Part shown: in pieces, positions 62,414-64,000 of the stretch | How positions within the stretch are numbered: position 1 is the first letter of the stretch | Layout of the letters: each line of letters begins with the position of its first letter | Assembly: GCA_026225415.1 (NCBI GenBank) | Contig: JAMFSS010000006.1 | Location: 97,046-161,045 of the forward strand | Length of the DNA: 64,000 bases | Direction: 5' to 3' | Source: Alphaproteobacteria bacterium | Lineage (GTDB): Bacteria > Pseudomonadota > Alphaproteobacteria > UBA9219 | The notes under the pieces: generated by a model | The model's database searches: none | Told to the model about the DNA's origin: nothing | Seen by the model: the letters and a program-made list of their open reading frames with translations, nothing else | Position numbers and translations under genes: made by a program

Positions 62414-64000
62414 TTAATTAACGCGGTTTTTAATCAGCGCCTCAACCACGCCGGGATCGGCAAGGGTTGAGATATCGCCCAGATTGTCGGTTTCATGGGC
62501 GGCTATTTTCCGCAAGATGCGGCGCATGATCTTGCCGGAACGGGTTTTCGGCAAAGCCGGCGCCCATTGGATATAATCGGGTGTCGCGATGGGGCTTATT
62601 TCTTTGCGGATATGCGCGATGATTTTTTTCTTTAAATCATCCTCGCCATTGATGCCGTTTTTCAGCGTCACATAAATATAAATACCCTGCCCTTTGATAT
62701 CATGCGGGCAACCGACGACTGCGGCTTCGGCCACTTCCGCGCAGGCGACACAGGCGCTTTCGATTTCCGCGGTGCTTAACCGATGCCCCGCGACATTCAA
62801 CACATCATCGACGCGTCCTGTTATCCAATAATAACCATCCGCGTCGCGGCGGCATCCGTCGCCGGTGAAATACAGGTTTTTATAGGCGCTGAAATAAGTC
62901 TGGATGAAACGGTTATGATCGCCGTAAATATCGCGCATCATGCCGGGCCACGGCGCGCCGATACATAACAGGCCTTCACATTCGCCTTCCAAAACTTTTC
63001 CATCTTGATCAACGATAACAGGCTGCACGCCAAAAAATGGTTTGGTGGCCGACCCCGGTTTTAAAGCGGTTGCGCCCGGCATCGGGGCTATCATGTGGCC
63101 GCCTGTTTCGGTTTGCCACCAGGTGTCGATAACGGGGCATCGTTCGTCCCCCACTTCGCGGTAATACCACAGCCATGCTTCGGGGTTTATGGGTTCGCCG
63201 ACAGAGGCCAACAGGCGCAAGGATTTGCGGCTGGTTTGTTTGACCCAATCATTGCCTTCGCGCATCAAAGCGCGGATGGCGGTGGGTGCCGTGTAGAAGA
63301 TGGTGATTTTGTGTTTGTCGATAATTTGCCAGAAACGCGACGGGTCGGGAAAAGTCGGCACGCCTTCAAACATGACCGTTGTTGCGCCATTGGCCAGCGG
63401 GCCATAGAGGATATAGCTGTGCCCCGTCACCCAACCGATATCGGCACCGCACCAATAAATATCGCCGTCATGATAATCGAGGATATATTTATGGGTCAGG
63501 GCGGCATAAAGCAGATAGCCGCCGCTTGTATGCAAAATGCCTTTCGGCATGCCGGTCGAACCGGAGGTATAGAGGATGAAAAGCGGATCTTCGGCATTCA
63601 TCTCCACAGGCGGGCAATCGGTCGAGGCTGTGGTTCTTTCTTCATGCAGCCAGATATCGCGATTTTTATCCCATGCCACATCGGTTTTAGTGTGCTGGAC
63701 GACCAGAACGGTTTTGACTTCGGGGCATGAATTTAATGCTTCGTCGACATTGGCTTTAAGCGGTGACGCGCGCCCGCCGCGCCGCGCTTCGTCTGCGGTA
63801 ATCACCAGTTTTGCGCCGCAATCCTGAATGCGGTCGCGCAAAGAGTTCGGTGAAAAACCGGCAAACACAACAGAATGCACCGCGCCAATGCGCGCGCAGG
63901 CCAGCATGGCAAAGGCGGCTTCGGGTATCATCGGCAGATAGATGATAACGCGATCGCCTTTGCTGACATTGTGGTTTTTCAGGATGTTGGCGAAGGCGCA
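62414..64000 (-). CDS. acs: Acetyl-CoA synthetase (5' end beyond window)
   Basis: AMP-forming acetate:CoA ligase. 528 residues are visible; the frame continues through the window edge without a start, so about 120 N-terminal residues are missing compared with the usual 650. Motifs seen: [11 protein letters not shown] (AMP binding), [11 protein letters not shown], the hinge region and the C-terminal TRSGKIMRR with the lysine that is acetylated for control. It converges on the DUF1566 gene with nine bases between. Confidence 0.96.
   Translation of the reverse strand, partial: CAFANILKNHNVSKGDRVIIYLPMIPEAAFAMLACARIGAVHSVVFAGFSPNSLRDRIQDCGAKLVITADEARRGGRASPLKANVDEALNSCPEVKTVLVVQHTKTDVAWDKNRDIWLHEERTTASTDCPPVEMNAEDPLFILYTSGSTGMPKGILHTSGGYLLYAALTHKYILDYHDGDIYWCGADIGWVTGHSYILYGPLANGATTVMFEGVPTFPDPSRFWQIIDKHKITIFYTAPTAIRALMREGNDWVKQTSRKSLRLLASVGEPINPEAWLWYYREVGDERCPVIDTWWQTETGGHMIAPMPGATALKPGSATKPFFGVQPVIVDQDGKVLEGECEGLLCIGAPWPGMMRDIYGDHNRFIQTYFSAYKNLYFTGDGCRRDADGYYWITGRVDDVLNVAGHRLSTAEIESACVACAEVAEAAVVGCPHDIKGQGIYIYVTLKNGINGEDDLKKKIIAHIRKEISPIATPDYIQWAPALPKTRSGKIMRRILRKIAAHETDNLGDISTLADPGVVEALIKNRVN

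Overview
The window comes from an alphaproteobacterial chromosome and contains its probable replication origin. Gene content and order support this: hemE faces the RP001-type kinase/phosphatase regulator ppsR across a DnaA-box region (the Caulobacter/Rickettsia oriC arrangement). hemE-hemH-hemJ-rho and mnmG-rsmG-parA-parB follow on one side. There is a SAM-II riboswitch, a CtrA-type site, zinc-ligand-less DksA, CobS/CobT and a tol-pal operon. Base composition is near 50% G+C by eye. I cannot name the order securely; a Rhodospirillales- or Micavibrio-like lineage would fit.

Layout. 1-5.6 kb: rluD, a secreted protein, dksA, argE, a WD40 protein and a COG0523 metal GTPase, all on the minus strand. 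5.7-13.5 kb: STAS protein, gatB, an A+T-rich orphan, cobS, a DUF3800 gene followed by a cloverleaf-like RNA element, nth, a fabF-like synthase, crcB, ruvC. 13.7-20.5 kb: ruvA-ruvB-ybgC-tolQ-tolR, then a reversed two-gene cassette (one gene carries three HTH-like repeats), then tolA-tolB. 21-32 kb: cmk, rpsA with terminator, an A+T-rich membrane/secreted pair, DUF2125, hslO, hpf-ptsN, tsaD, clpA. 32-38 kb: a structured sRNA, cobT, dut, ihfB, tyrA, chorismate mutase, a methyltransferase. 38-43.9 kb: DUF1993/SDR/ArsR module with a candidate operator, gloB, a NUDIX hydrolase, SAM-II riboswitch, repeat-built leader ORF, metA, a Bax-inhibitor-like protein. 43.9-50.5 kb: a lone DotM/IcmP-like gene, parB, a small RNA, a second DUF3800 gene, parA, rsmG, mnmG. 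50.5-56.3 kb: accessory genes where mnmE would normally lie (diguanylate cyclase, SDR, queH, a PCuAC-like protein). 56.3-64 kb: rho, hemJ, hemH, hemE, oriC, ppsR, a probable diversity-generating-retroelement target protein, and acs running off the end.

The backbone is housekeeping: replication and segregation, recombination (ruvABC), envelope integrity (tol), haem, tRNA modification, translation and protein quality control. The accessory signal lies in insertions that split conserved clusters (cobS/cobT, parA/parB, tolR/tolA, rho/mnmG), two DUF3800 genes each next to a structured RNA candidate, a pair of 150-bp palindromic elements, a four-copy hairpin repeat family with co-varying inner stems, and the candidate hypervariable protein beside the origin. 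No rRNA, tRNA, CRISPR array or transposase gene was found.
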